Source: Diprion similis | Lineage: Eukaryota > Arthropoda > Insecta > Hymenoptera > Diprionidae | Assembly: GCF_021155765.1 (NCBI RefSeq) | Contig: NC_060118.1 | Span: 5,208,001-5,272,000, forward strand | Direction of reading: 5' to 3' | Length of the DNA stretch: 64,000 nucleotides | The notes under the pieces: generated by a model | Told to the model about the DNA's origin: nothing | Databases searched by the model: none | Seen by the model: only the letters and a program-made list of their open reading frames with translations | Position numbers and translations under genes: made by a program | Part shown: positions 46,786-59,500 of the stretch, piece after piece | Layout: each line of letters starts with the position of its first letter | Position numbering within the stretch: the stretch's first letter is position 1

Positions 46786-49104
46786 ATGAACTTGAGTGAT
46801 TCGAAATGAGCAATGCACGTAATAACCATAGCCAGTAATAACTCAAGACGTATTTGGTATTTATTTTTCATTATGATCGACGGTTGAGAAATGCCTGAAG
46901 ACCCTTGATCTTTATTAATTTTATGCACAAATATTTGAAGGCTTAAGCTACATTATATGTTGAACACGTTTGAAGATGTTAGCTGAAACCAGCAAAGTTT
47001 AGGACGTAAATTTTTTATACCCTCTTAAAGAACCGTAAAGCGGCTTTTAATTTGAACTAAGATAGGTAGGTTAGTATTATATATTTTCGTACCATCCATA
47101 GCAATGCCCGTAATCGTAATAGTCAGTATTTACGTTATACATCGCGTCGGTACTTAAATAAACTCTGCGTCCGAAGTTGAGTATTCTGGGGATATAATAT
47201 CAGGCGTTGTAAAACAGTTTATAATTATGAGGCTTATTTTGTTTTATTAATTTTTTTTATTCCTTTGATATAATGCGCTTAGTAAATTAATTTGATCGAA
47301 TATCGTACCTTTGAACGAACATCGTTTGAAAATCCATGAGTAATAAGTTAAAATAGTTGAGTTTGCACTAGTAAGTAATATAAGTGAAAAATGAATTCAT
47401 GAAATGCTTAAGTTTTAAGCAAATTGAGTTGAGGTGAACACATCATACATTTCTTTGCATATAATATATTGTCATAAAAATTATTATATCATTATTTTAT
47501 CATTGTCATTTCGGAAATTCTTATCATTATTTTACCATTGTCATTTCGGAAATTCTAATCATTTAGTCGCCATCGCAAGTGTTACACATACTAGAAACCC
47601 GATATGAACTTGTGAAACTTTTCAAATTTCCGATAAAATGCCGAATAAAAATTCAATGAATCTGCGTAGAAATTTTTGCCAAAAATGGAAATACTCACAC
47701 GTTAATAGAGAGCCTGTAAATACTCTGCATAGAAATTTTTTTGGAAAATTATCATATTTTTTATAACTCACGAAGTTTCTTGAAATTCCACCCGAACAAT
47801 TTTTTTTTTTTATAATCTGTCGAATCTTATCAAAATTCTGGAAACTCCAAGAAATATCCATTGAAACTTATCATGAAAATTTTGGAAACTCCTGAAATAT
47901 CATAGTATTTATATAGTATACTAGAAAAAAATTTCCCTAGCATTGAATTCGCGTAGAAATTTTTGTGCTCTCCAACTTCTGGGCAACCCTATTGTCTGGG
48001 AATAATTTGCTGGAATCCCGAGGACTTAACCCGGAAGTACCCCGTAAGAATATAAGTTCTCGTTGAAAAAAATCTTCGTTCAGAAATTTTAGTAGGTGAT
48101 ATGAATAGGTCACGAATTAGGGGTAATTCTATGTCAATTTGCTTCAAGGTAATCGACCCGCGAGAATTGATCCGCAACAATTAAACACTGTTCGGGTTGA
48201 TCCTTGCGACGATAAACCCTGCGGTGACTGAACTCTGCGACAATTAATCCCTTGTATTAGTTGAACCCTGCGGCAATTAATCTCTGCAACAATAATAGGG
48301 CAAATATAGAATGGCAATTACAACAAACTCAATTTTAACACACCAGCATCAATGAAAAATAATTAGCATGATGAATATATTCTCTTTGTATGGGGTGTAG
48401 AGATTGAATGTATGCATAGCTATACAGTACGAAATCATAATACGAAAAATTCGATGAAATTCGATGAAATGATGAAGCCCAAATAACTATGTTATTCCCT
48501 GTAATGTAATACGTGACGTAACCATATTTTCAATAAATAATCTGTGCACTATGGAATGGGAAATCGGAAATTCGTTGTGGTAAGAGAAATTTGGTGGTTA
48601 CTCGAGTACCATAAACACGTTGATGTCACAACTTCCGTCATACATTCTTCGTTACACTACGTTACACTTCTAAATTTGAGGAATCAGGAAACCTGCAGGC
48701 TACCTGGCGCACTTTAACTGCAAATAGACTGATCCGAGAGTCATTATTTCAACAGTTGATTGTGCGAAGGTATTCAAAATTCAGTTTTGTCGTTCAATGT
48801 ATTATTCACGGCTGTAAAAACAGTAATTCCGTTGTAACTTTTTACCATCTAATTCGTTTGATTCCACACTCCAATCGAAAGTTGAATGTAATTATAATTA
48901 GCTATACTGACAACGAACCAAGAATTCTGCTTGCTTACTTCTCAATTTGCGGAATTTGATAAAAAATTTGTTTGCTTAAATAGGACACGCAGGCATTGAT
49001 TGCATTGGTATCCACTTAATTTAATGAAAATTATCCTAATTTGGGTAGATTTTACACAGCTTAAGTAAATTTTATTGGAGTAAGAGCGATGCATCGTTGA
49101 AATT
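46786..49104. other. Intergenic with small tandem repeats
   Basis: No gene. About 47483-47562 holds two units containing CATTGTCATTTCGGAAATTC. About 48150-48300 holds degenerate units around CTGCG-CAATTAATC. Confidence 0.5.
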
Positions 49105-49195
49105 TGAACTCTTTCTGTTCATTCGTTTGTTTAATATAGTAAGAAAGAGAGTGAGTTTGCTCGGTCGGTAAAGGTAGGATTGCTAAGTGACCTTA
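49105..49195. repeat. Solo arm of the 12.2-kb TTAA element family
   Basis: AACTCTTTCTGTTCATTCGT through GCTCGGTCGGTAAAGGTAGG to GTGACCTTAA matches the reverse complement of 12243-12337. The terminal TTAA is kept at 49192-49195. Confidence 0.7.
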
Positions 49196-49454
49196 ACCGC
49201 TAGAATACGCGAATGAAAGTTGAATGACTTTCTGATAGAAAATATTTATGAGACCACGAGTACCTACCAATTTCATTCTATTATTATTCTACACTTTATG
49301 AAGTACATGTGTGTAAATTGTATCGTTCATTATTCCATGTATTCAATTTTCAAAAATACTCATCCATAATCTGGGAGGTTTGGTTCTCGACTCGCTTAGG
49401 GTCAAGAGCATGTCAATCGAAAGGTAAGAAAAAAAGAAACGAATAAGAATGTGC

Positions 49455-49850
49455 CTATATCCATCATTAGTGAACAACTTGAGCACCAATAAGTACTTAA
49501 CCTGTGCAAACAGAGGTCATGTACGTCTCTTTGCCTCGATCAATGAATATGAAATATTATAGTCAGTAGATATATGTAGATACTTATGATAGCAGTATGG
49601 AGTAAAATATGGAGATAAAGAAACAAGTAACAAGGTGAAAAAATAAAGAAATAAAAATATGATATCGTCCATCATTGGTGAACTAATTGAGCACCAATAA
49701 ATACTTAACCTGTATTAATGGAGGTCGTGTGTGTCTGTTTGCCTCGATCAATGAATATGAAATATTGTATTCAGTAGATGTATGTAGATACTTGTAATAG
49801 CAGCATGGAATAAAATATAGAGATAGAAAAACAGGGAACGAGGTAAATAA
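49455..49850. repeat. Tandem duplication, two units of about 215 bp
   Basis: 49455-49640 and 49668-49850 are alike throughout, sharing TTGAGCACCAATAA, TTGCCTCGATCAATGAATAT and GATAGAAA/GATAAAGA ends. Confidence 0.8.
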
Positions 49851-51965
49851 AACAAAACTAGTTTCACTCAGCTGCTCATCAACGTACAACTTAGTATGGC
49901 TCAACATTTTGCGGGGAAAATCTTTGGAGGATTGTGCGCATCGCAATATAAATATTTATGTGATCATAGAGCTTTCACAATATAATTACTCGCACAAAAT
50001 CATCAACTCTTGAATTCAAATCGCCCAAAATAAAATAATAAGTGTAGGTACGTGTCCAGGAGGCAATCAGAAAGTCGGTTTAGGATTCTGAAAATAACTA
50101 TACAGTTTTGTTTCAAGTTATTTGCAGTCAATTCAAAGACGATTTTGGTCGGACTGGACGAATATTCATAAAGTAAAAAAAAGGACATGTTTATTTTTAT
50201 CTGTGTTCCACAGATGATTATGTAAGTCAGCAAAATTTTTCTTCACAGCTTATATTTAAATGAATAAATTTTGATTCTATACATCGACTAAAAACCAAAA
50301 TCTTCAATTATTACTTATAACGGGTATTTCTGTCTTTATTACGTTGACAAATAAGTCTTGAAGTTTTTACTTGATAGTATAAGTAGCAGGTAGCAGCAGG
50401 TTGAAATAAAAATCGAACTTCATCTAACAAATCAATTTTTTTTTTTTTTATTGATTACGTGGAAGAAATCAAAATTTGAAATCTGGAACCTAGACTCGAA
50501 ATTCGTGTTGACCAGTGTTATTAAAGTTAAATAATAAATACCTCAGTTAAGAATTGTTGGAAGTAAAATAATCGGGATGATTTTTTGACGGTTAAAATTT
50601 TCCATCGGTTTGAAAATATAACGAAGCTGGATGTGAAAGTTTAAACGAGATACTAACTTCGTCCAACTGCAGTGAGTGTGTGCTGAAAGGTATGGCGGTG
50701 ATGTTCATATGAATCTTAGAGAATATAGACATGGAGGAAGCCTGATATTATACCTTTTCGTGTTGGTAGTAAACGGCATAGAGAGGAAAATGAAAACAGA
50801 ACATCTCTTTTCTGTCTGAGTCTGAGTTCTGTATGTCTGAGTATACATGCTGTGTCTAGAACTGCTACACACGCTCCTTTCTTCGAGGAGCGTTTAACTG
50901 AGATGTGTACCAACTGTCTAAAGAAATCCCTATATTGTTAGGGAATTATTTTTTTGGCGAACGCTAACCTGTTCGGTAATGCCATCACGTATAGTCGTGT
51001 TGTGAGTATTTGAAAGTCCCGCTCATTTTTTCCCCAAGCAGATTCAGCGTCGTAACAATTAATTGCCACCGATCTAGGGTATTTTGGTGTCGTTGGTACA
51101 CATCTTACTTAAGTCCAGTCTAGCGCAAGAGAGAAACTTTTTTGGAGAAAGAATCTGCACTCTTAGGCACACAGTGTATACTTACACCACGTTGTAAAAT
51201 TCAATAGATGAGTGCAGAGTGGTTTTTAGTCACGTGTGTAAGACTCCATTACACAGGTATGGGGAAAAAAATTTATTTTAACTGCATGGGATGTTTTTGG
51301 TAAATATTATGTTCTCGAGTGTACTGAATCCAAAAATGACTTCCATTTCCCTCCATCACGTACAGTATTTTTGCAAAATACAATTAGGTGTTTGTGTAAA
51401 AAAATGCATAACAGTAATGAAAAAACCGCCATTTCATTACAACGAACTAAACAATATTTCTTACAAAATTAAACAAATAATTTTATCAGGAAATGTACTC
51501 CATATTCCGTGTTCATGCTTTTTACCCACGAAACCATTCCTTCTTCTCGTTGACATTTCTCCGAACATATTTCCGCTTTTTATTTTCTCTTTCTCTGTTT
51601 GTATTTATTCTTGAGTCTCACTCTAATACATATTATATGAAATTAGGAAATCACTTTTGCATAGAATTTTCAGAATTAAGAATAGGATACTAGATTTCAA
51701 GTTAAACGGGAGTTCCTCTTTAAATGAAACTACAAACAGGAGTTAAAGAAAAACCCGGACGTGATGTAATTTTGGAGTATTTTTCCTAGTTTCAGCGAGT
51801 AAAAATCTACGCTAAACAGTACAAAAACCTGTGCAGTTTTTGGATTGCAGACTTGTGTTATTGGAAAAAAAGAACCATTTGTTTTACATAATGGTAGGCC
51901 GTCTGTTCTATAATCGTAATAATCTTACTTAATAATTGTGTATATCAAAGTCTGATACGAATCGT
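49851..51965. other. Intergenic, nothing recognised
   Basis: Open frames up to 107 codons (51291-51614) lack family features. Confidence 0.45.
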
Positions 51966-51970
51966 ATATA

Positions 51971-52134
51971 CCGTGTGTCCATGAGGAAATTGCGCACCTT
52001 ATGCCCGTGCGTCAAGTCGTTCGAATTTTGTTGTTCGACAGTTACCGCCTGATTGAGCAGCCCACGCAATACCAATCGTGACTGTCAGAAAATGTCCCTA
52101 GGAGCCCACAATTAGTGGTGGTTTTTGTTCACAG
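51971..52134. mobile_element. Truncated MITE, related to 52318-52507
   Basis: It begins CCGTGTGTCCATGAGGAAAT and shares the interior GTTACCGCCTGATTGAG, CGCAATACCAATCG and CAGAAAATGTCCCTAGGAGC with the next copy. The right end is lost. Confidence 0.75.
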
Positions 52135-52317
52135 AAAACTCTGTATCCGAAAGAATTATGAGGCTGACTTTGGTTTTTACACTACTGTATTGATTAATGT
52201 TTGGAAAAAGCTTTACTTCATATTTGCAGGAATGTCTGAAATTCAGTGAATCATAATAAGGCAAAATGCATTCATACCTATTTTGATAAATTAACTAGAT
52301 ACTTCAAAGTCACTATA

Positions 52318-52507
52318 CCTTGTATCCATGAACAAACTGAACACGTGATGCGCATGCGTTAAGTCGGTCGAATTTGATTGGTCGTCAGTTACCGCCTGAT
52401 TGAGTAACCGACGCAATACCAATCGCCACTGTCAGAAAATGTCCCTAGGAGCCCACGATTAGCTGTGGCACGCGCATCACGTGCGCACTTTGTTCATGGA
52501 TACAAGG
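52318..52507. mobile_element. MITE of 190 bp with TA(TA) target duplication
   Basis: The ends are CCTTGTATCCATGAACAAA and its inverse TTTGTTCATGGATACAAGG, bounded by TATA on both sides (52314-52317, 52508-52511). Size, short inverted repeats and the TA target fit a Tc1/mariner-type non-autonomous element. Confidence 0.85.
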
Positions 52508-52511
52508 TATA

Positions 52512-53577
52512 AGCTGTGGATCGTTTCAATAAATTATAATGTGAAATGTAGCTTGAACATCTTGTTATAATAAGGTCAGATCTGACATTATATCTTACCA
52601 GATATGATAAAACACACACGCAGTCACATCTGAAATTAAATACGGTCAAGTGTAATCAAATCTGACTCTCATAATTGTATCGAACCGGATTTAAAATAAT
52701 ATCTTGATATAGAATCAATTTTATAAAAGGGCTATATAGGTATAACACGATCTAGTCAGATATAACTTCAGATCCTGTCGTGTATAATTTTATCTGATTA
52801 TACATGACCGAGTTTCACAATGAATCGAGTATTTTTTTTTATGTCCTGACGCTCTTTTTCTGTATTAAAATTAATTATCAGAATTAATATGATCGTTGTT
52901 TAAGAATAACCCTTTTCCACAATTCAGCGCACGAGCTAAAATTAGAGAAATCTGTGATTTTGTCTGGTTGAAACGATCGATTATCCTGCAAGCGAAAAAT
53001 AGCCCGACGTACCGAATTTCAGATTCATTTTATTTTGATATCGCACAACTATAATTCACACGTTAATTCACGCCTTGTCGTCAAAATCACTTCGTCATTG
53101 CATTTAACGGTGGATTTTCGCGAGCAAATACATCGAGGCTGAGGTTTTTCTCACGGTCATCGTCACAGAACTCGAACCGGTATTTATTTGGGAATAAATT
53201 TTTTATTCGCTGTGTTATGTTTCAGTCACACAGTGTATTCACACAGCATTGGTCTTGGGTTCGACTGTGCAAATGGAAGGCGAAAACGTGCGACTAAAAG
53301 CGTAACCAGAGTAGAAGGTGGTGAGTAGTTCCGGTGGAATTTTTGGGCGAACTATGAAATATTCAGAAGAGAAAACCAGGTGGGAGGAAACCCAGAGAAC
53401 GGAGGAAAACAACCGGGAAACGTGGTTAGAGTTTTAGTGTTGTACTACGTGAAACGAAATTCTGTCCCTCTGCTGGATTTGAATTATCCAGAGATTACAT
53501 TCCTTGGAGAAATTATCCCGCGAATTCTAGTGACTTGAAAAACGTTCGAATTCGAAGTCTCTTTTACCGCAGAAAAT
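52512..53577. other. 5' flank of the pickpocket-type gene
   Basis: No gene is seen. CAG/AG acceptor-like sites just before 53578 leave room for a non-coding 5' exon. Confidence 0.4.
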
Positions 53578-56500
53578 ATGCGGAGTATAAGCGAAACTAT
53601 CGATCCTCCAAAAATTAACGGCTGGACTCGCCCAAAACGGCGTGAAAGTGTTCGATGTAGACCATTTGTTGAACAGCTCAAATTCTACTGTGAAAACTCA
53701 AGCTTGAATGGCTGCAAATATTTCACTGAACCAGGGCGACATTGGCTTGAGAGGTGAGAACGATAAAATGATATTTACTTTTAGCGCAATACATTTCGAT
53801 CTGATTCAAATAAATGTAAGATAAATTGACCCTCCGAATGGCACCTACGCACCTTCGTTTCCTAATTATAATATGTGTATCAGTATTTAGCACCATACGA
53901 TTTGTAATTAATCACATTTTGATTACAGATTACAAATTACAACACGTGCGACATTTGTAATTAAAGTAAACTGAATAAAAAATGCCATTTTTTTCTTCTT
54001 TGAATTGTATTCAATACTTTTTGTACTCAGAAGAAAATAGAATGTAGATTGCAATTGCATTTTGTAATACTTATTCATTTCGTCTTTCATTTGCCCGCAA
54101 TTACAATGTAATTTGTATTTCATTTTGACCTTATTTATACAAAAGATTAATATAATTAATATTTTATTTCAAATCAATTATGATTGCAAAATGTGATCAG
54201 CATTTTATTTTTTCCAATTACAAAGTACGAAAGTCTTTTGTATTTCATTACTAGGTTCAACTACAAATTATACACGTGACTTGTATGCTACTGTGATTTC
54301 AATTACAAATTGTACTTGTAAGTACATAATTGTCACAATTTTGCCAACTGAAAATAGAATGCATATGTATTAAATTTGTATTTTGTAATCGGATAGAAAT
54401 GAAATACAAATTATATTTGCAATTAGTATTTGATTTCGGTTATAATCAAGATATCATTTTAGTTACAATTATTGCAAGTAATTGATATCTTTTCTTGGAT
54501 CGAGTAGAAATTTCAAATTCATCTTCATCCGACTAAATTATTAGTATTAGTATGAAAGTATCCAGCCAAATTACTATTTTGTAATACAATCCATCACTAC
54601 ATTATTGTGATTTCATTTTCTTTTTTCCAATTACAAAATACGAAAGTCTTTTATATTTCATGACTAGGTTCAATTACAAATTACACATATACTTGACTTG
54701 TATTTCATTGTGATTTTAATTACAAATTGTACTTGTAAGTACATAATTGTCACAATTTTTCCCAATTATTGTTTTCTTGCATGCACCTATACCTCTAATG
54801 TATATTTCATTCTTCTAGAACAATTTGGGTGATTGTTTACGTCGTGATGATTTTTGGGGCAGCTTACGTCGTCTTTGATGTATACGCTGAGTACAAAAGA
54901 TCTCCAATTATAACTACCGAGGACAACGATCCGTATCCTACAAGTAACGTTGCATTTCCTGGTACGTACTTTATTTCACGGTGTATTTCTACCATATTTT
55001 ACATTATTACATTTACATTGTCGTCTTACATTTTGATAGCATTTCGAAAATGTGAACACATCTGACCTAAGTAACACATAGCAAAATATCTGAAATTGGT
55101 CGGCAATGATTAAATACGTTGGCCAAATATCTAAAAAAAATGATACCAGACAAATTGAATGTAGCATCTAATCAGACAACTTAAAAATGTCTGAAAACAG
55201 TTTTTTTTTAATCTGGGATCCATACGAATGATTTAAGATCTAAATTAACCGTGTTGCTGTATGTCACTTAGGTTAGATTCGTTGACATTTTTGGAAATAC
55301 AGTCAGGTCAAAAGCTACGCGCAAAATGTCTGAAAACGTAAATTTTAGTAATTAAATAACAAACATTATGTATATTTTCAATGTCAGACATTTTGTGATG
55401 TGGCAGTCTACCAATTTTTTTGACATTCATCATCTTTTTCTTCAATACTACGATCATCATCGAAGCCTGTACTTTATTCAGATACAGGAGGAAAATAACT
55501 TTCTTTGATTCATCCATTTATTAAATATATCACACATTTTCTATCGGGATTTTTTAGGCTTTGTATAAATCGGAGTCAACCTACGAAAAACAAGTTCTTA
55601 GGTTATTACAGAATAAGTTAATGTATCGGATCTCAAATTTTTAACACACAAGAGAGATTTTCTGAACCGATTCTTGAATGCCGACAATTGTAGAAACAAT
55701 CGTGATATCATCTGAGGAAGATATTTTCTATATTTGCATGATCAAAATTTATCAGAGTAGAGATTCGATAAAATTTTATGTCTCGATAATGTGTGACAAA
55801 ATTCAAAATTAGCATTTCATTTTGTCAAAAAAGTTTGTCTTTCTTATGGTATTTCATATATCTTAGGAAAAGTATCCTCGAAAGGCACGAAAGTGGAAAA
55901 GTACAAAAAAGAGTTTGTTTTTCGTTCTTCTATTAGTTTCGAGGTTATAAATTTGCCACGTGAATTACATAATTGCCGTAATAATGCATTTCGTAGAAAA
56001 ATAGCTATCGAACATTCTCCTTTGAAATCAACTTCTTTCTGAAATTTTTAGCATCGATTGTGAATCAGCGGGTGACAAAAAACTTTTCGACGTATCTGAA
56101 GTGCTAAATCATAACCTATAACTTTGGAACGTTTAATCTTTTTAGATCGACAAACTGTGACCATTTACTTGTTCCTTTGTTTTTCATCTCATCGTAAAGG
56201 ACCGAAGGTAATGAAATTTCGAAATTTGCAGCAATGGCCTTGTGTACTTTGAACCGAATTAGTTACAAATCTGCAAGCTCATTAGCCGAATCAATGTAAG
56301 AATATAAATGATACTATCATACGCAAGCAAAATTATCAGACTGGATTCCGTCAAGTAAAAGCGTCGTAATCATTTTCTGCATTACAGTTTCAAAGCAAAT
56401 GTTTCAAACTTATCGTCACAGGAGATTCTGGGGCTGCTCAAGTACTTGGGACATTTGTATGATTACGACTACGAGTCATTCGAAACACAGCATCAAGCTC

Positions 56501-59500
56501 TCCACGATATGCTCAAGGTTTTTTACAACGGAGAGTATGATACTAACGAACTAATGAGAAATGTTAGTAGTTTTACAAAAACTTACATTAGTAGGGGTGG
56601 AGCGGGCGAAACGGGATAGGGGGGGGGGGGGTAAAATGGGGTACCCTTAAAATACTAAAAAGAAATTTTGTTTTTCGAAATGTTATGTAAATAGTAAAAA
56701 ATAACTTCTATAAACATTATTGAGCATTATTTTGAATTTTCAAAAATGTATTCTCCGTGACGTGAATCATTTTATTTTCTTTGGTTACAATTAAAAAAGA
56801 AAGATTTAGATTCAATTGAGTCCTCGAATACTAAGTATTTCTGTAAGTACCCCCCCCCCCCCCCCCCCCCCCACCCCCACCCCCACACACATATGTAAGG
56901 ACACTCCAACAATTATCAACAAATGAACGGGACGTCAAAAAATCGATTTTTCTGAAATTTGTACCTCCTGTACTGTGTTTTACGATTGAAATGTTAACCA
57001 AGTTTAAACTTTCTAGGACTTACCGTTCACGAGAAATGCCACATCAAAGTTTACTGTTTCCACCTAATTGAGGTTTAAACGCGAATTGTTTTCGTATCTT
57101 TGCCGACATAACAAAATTATGAAAAAATAGGTACCTTAAGTGAGAAATTCTTATCTTCCCGAATACGGTTTTTATTACTGGATAAATTTTGGGAATCAAT
57201 CTAAAAAATACGCGGTTTTTCAGCAAAAAAAAAATACTTTTTTCATGCGCTACCAGAATTTACCTTACTTTTAGTAGATCGACCTTTTTTAAAATCAAAA
57301 TCACTTTCAAAACTCGATGATCCTGGCTGAAACGAGTTATTCGGGGGTTTTTGGGGTCGCTGATCACAAAACCAAAGTCAGAATTGGATCATTTCCACAT
57401 CCAAAATGCCGGATGTGAAATCGAAATCACTTTCAAAACTCAATGATCCTGGCTAAAACGAGTTATTCGGGGGTCTTGGGGTCGCTGATGACAAACCTAA
57501 AGTCGGAATTTGAAAGTTTCCAAATCCAAGATGGCGCATCCGATATGGTGGATAAAAATCAAAAAATCTATCAAAGTTCGATGCTTCTGGCCGGAACTTG
57601 CTACTTGGGGGTTTTCGGGCTTATAAGAATTAACTAAGATCACATGAAGTTGTAAATAAGCTGTGATAAAGCTAGGACATGGAAATTTTTGAGGTGAGAC
57701 GCTGAGTATCCGACCTTGACTGAAAGGGTTAAAATGGCGGCTCCGTTGATTTTTCTATGGAGTTCTCGCATATAATCAGGTACAAGATTTATGTATCGTA
57801 ATAGTTTACTACTCGTTTCGATTTATTAAAAAATCATCCATTTAAGTGGCCATTCAACAAATACCTGCGCTTTTTTAAACAATATCAGCCCCCCCCCCCA
57901 GATATAAATCTTATTGAAAAATTGTTCGACTAGCTCTTTCGGTGAGTTTTACATCTATGGATTCGTACCCCTTTCCTAAAATTTCAAGTCACACCGCGAT
58001 GAGTATCAATATCGAAACCGCCAATTATGGGTCAAGGGAAAAAGTGGCACAAATTACGAAGCAAGCCTTCCTTTGTGTTGCAGGGTTGCAAATTACTGGT
58101 GCCAGTTGTTTGCTTACAAGCAATCGATTCGGAAGTAATTATGCAGATGTTTTGTTTGTTTCACCAGTTAACGCCGAAGTGTCACGAGGTTATTCTGAGC
58201 TGTACTTACCGAGGGGAGCTGATGCCGTGTACGAAACTTTTTACATTTCGAAAAACTCAGGACGGCTACTGCTGCACATTCAACTACGTTCGTCAGAGTG
58301 ATGAGTTTATACCGTGAGATATTATATACGTATTGTAAATTAATTGCACATTAACTCGATTCTGGTACATGCAGTTCTGTCCGGTAATACCCAATTCTTG
58401 GAATTAGGGCATCTGGTTACAACAAAACCGGATTTCAAAGCAAAGTCTTACAAGCAACAGAACCAGGAGTTACTACTGGTCTGACTATTTTGATCGAACC
58501 TTTGCTTGACGATTACTACTACACAATACCACCAGGAAAAGGTTGGAAGGTCAGTGTTGGGCATTACCCGATTACAATTTGTAATTTCACATATTAATTA
58601 CATTAAAATTTAATTTGTATATTAATTAAAATTACATGAATCATTTGTAACTGGGGCAAAACAAAATCAAAATTACATACGTATATTGTATTGAGGACGA
58701 AATAAGATGTCGGGAAAAATTGAAATAAGTCAAATATAAACTACAAATTACAAATGTAATTTGTAATTGAGACGACTGTTAAGGTGCTTATAAAGACGCG
58801 TTGTGCACCTCGAAAACGCGGGGATGCAAAACTCCTATACTGCTCAAAGCGATCAAAGTGAAACTTGGGCACTTAATGCCTTATTTTGGCAAAAAGTGGA
58901 GCGTCTTTTTACTTCCTTAAAATTTAGAAAAAAAATTTACAGATTAGTTACCACCCATAGAGATTGGCCAAATTTTCACCGTTGCACTGAATGGATCGAC
59001 CTATCCGGTATGATGCCACTCGGCGGTGATGAAACACACATTTTGAACCCAGTCCCATGAGATTTGATGGTGAAATGACGAAATGGCAGCTGACCTGGTT
59101 TTCGATTACGAAGAACACCGAAATCTCATTTTAGCGATATTTGTTACCGACTTTTCACACTTGCCGCTAATTTTTTACCGACATTACACGCATACATTAC
59201 CGGCACGAGCGTATTGTCGGTAACAAATGTCGCCAAAATGAGATTTCGGTGTACTTCGTAATTGAAAACCAGATCAGCTACCATTTCGTCATTTCACCAT
59301 CAAATCTCATGGGACTGGGCTCAAAATGTATGTTTCATCACCGCCGAGTAGCCTCATACCGAATAGTTCGATCCGGTTTGATCCGATTCGAAAGTTGTGT
59401 CACTCAGTTTTAATTACTGCGCTAATTCTTAGTATTTACAACATAGTCTTGAGAACGTGGCTCCATTAGGGGTGTTACAAAAAAAAAAAAAAAAAAAAAA

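Noticed and set aside
46640..46790. CRISPR-like direct repeats
   Set aside because: Only two units with TTAGG between them, in a eukaryotic genome.
57942..58301. 119-codon frame overlapping ppk exon 5
   Set aside because: Out of frame with the LTPKCHEV exon, which carries the channel's conserved cysteines.
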